DNA from: Undibacterium sp. | Lineage (GTDB): Bacteria > Pseudomonadota > Gammaproteobacteria > Burkholderiales > Burkholderiaceae | Reading direction: 5' to 3' | Length of the DNA stretch: 7,177 nucleotides | NCBI GenBank assembly: GCA_014376575.1 | Contig: JACMRF010000104.1 | Location: 1-7,177, forward strand | Shown here: positions 6,835 through 7,177 of the stretch, one piece after another | Numbering within the stretch: position 1 is the stretch's first letter | Layout of the letters: every line of letters begins with the position of its first letter | Notes under the pieces: model-generated | What the model was told of the DNA's origin: nothing | The model's database searches: none | Seen by the model: only the letters and a program-made list of their open reading frames with translations | Program-made: the position numbers and the translations under genes

Positions 6835-7177
6835 ACGATATTGCTTACCTATGGAAACACCGTGAACGGCCCAGCAAACTGCGCCGTTGGTTCGTAGTTA
6901 TGGCAAAACGATTGTTCCTCTTTTTTGCTTTGGTCAACCTTCTGATTAGACCCGTGTTGTTTCGGATAAAGGGCGCGCAGATTGGCCGATTGGTCGTGCT
7001 CGGTAAGGCCAACATTCAAGGTGATCTGTACAACTTAACCGTTGATGATCAAACCTCTTTGGGTAGATGTGAAATTGCTCTGCACGATAAAGTGAAGATA
7101 GGTCGCCGTGTCGTGATTAATGACGGTGCCGTTTTGCTTACCGCGTCACATAGCCTGAGCGATCCGCAGTGGCGACA
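6828..7177 (+). CDS. Hexapeptide-repeat acyltransferase, 3' partial
   Basis: Start of a left-handed beta-helix acyltransferase of the WcaF/NodL/Maa type, which typically moves an acetyl group from acetyl-CoA to a sugar hydroxyl. The gene is cut by the right edge after 116 complete codons. After a basic N-terminus, residues 22-45 are hydrophobic (AKRLFLFFALVNLLI within this), a probable membrane-contact helix. Imperfect hexapeptide turns follow: GAQIGR 49-54, GKANIQ 59-64, TSLGRC 76-81, DKVKIG 87-92 and DGAVLL 99-104. Then comes TASHSLSDPQW at 105-115, whose His108 is the expected catalytic base. The GTG start lies in the end of the preceding glycosyltransferase (7-bp overlap GTGCTAG), with GAGGTAGG just upstream, so the two are probably coupled. 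In this locus it would O-acetylate the polysaccharide unit. The missing C-terminus leaves the exact subgroup open. Confidence 0.83.
   Translation, partial: MLDDIAYLWKHRERPSKLRRWFVVMAKRLFLFFALVNLLIRPVLFRIKGAQIGRLVVLGKANIQGDLYNLTVDDQTSLGRCEIALHDKVKIGRRVVINDGAVLLTASHSLSDPQWR

Noticed and set aside
1..7177. CRISPR arrays, tRNA or rRNA genes, insertion sequences, toxin-antitoxin or phage-defence genes
   Set aside because: No regularly spaced repeats, no cloverleaf-like segments, no transposase or defence motifs were seen on either strand.

Overview
This window is part of a capsule, exopolysaccharide or O-antigen biosynthesis locus from a Gram-negative bacterium, probably a betaproteobacterium of the Burkholderiales (Comamonadaceae-like). 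That placement is my recollection of the style of the UDP-glucose dehydrogenase at the left end and was not searched. All seven supported genes are on the plus strand.

Layout. (1) A complete UDP-glucose 6-dehydrogenase (44-1453) makes UDP-glucuronate and is the conserved housekeeping-like member, with GC near 60% over much of its length. (2) A 162-bp gap without a gene is followed by a clearly AT-richer block. It holds a Wzx-type multi-spanning flippase (about 1616-2911), a SAM methyltransferase with an N-terminal four-cysteine zinc-ribbon-like module (2914-3861), and a GT8-like retaining glycosyltransferase (3858-4823). These three are packed with a 2-bp gap and a 4-bp ATGA overlap and are probably translationally coupled. 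(3) A 207-bp intergenic region follows whose first 157 bp are only about 19% GC. (4) A second tight block holds another SAM methyltransferase (5031-5843), a GT-B-like glycosyltransferase (5854-6834) and a left-handed beta-helix (hexapeptide) acyltransferase. The acyltransferase starts at a GTG inside the end of the previous gene and runs off the right edge (6828-7177).

How the genes work together (inference from families). Ugd supplies an acidic sugar nucleotide. The two glycosyltransferases add sugars to a lipid-linked repeat unit. The two methyltransferases and the acyltransferase decorate it, or methylate a chain end or sugar precursor. The flippase moves the finished unit across the inner membrane. 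No Wzy polymerase, initiating phosphoglycosyltransferase or Wza/Wzc export gene lies in the window, so they would be outside it. The composition break after ugd and the mosaic composition inside the first methyltransferase fit a horizontally exchanged serotype cassette beside a conserved anchor gene.

I found no RNA gene, CRISPR array, insertion sequence or complete mobile element. The families are all known. The less ordinary points are the specific enzyme set, the very AT-rich spacer, and an A8 tract whose -1 frame runs from the flippase into the methyltransferase.
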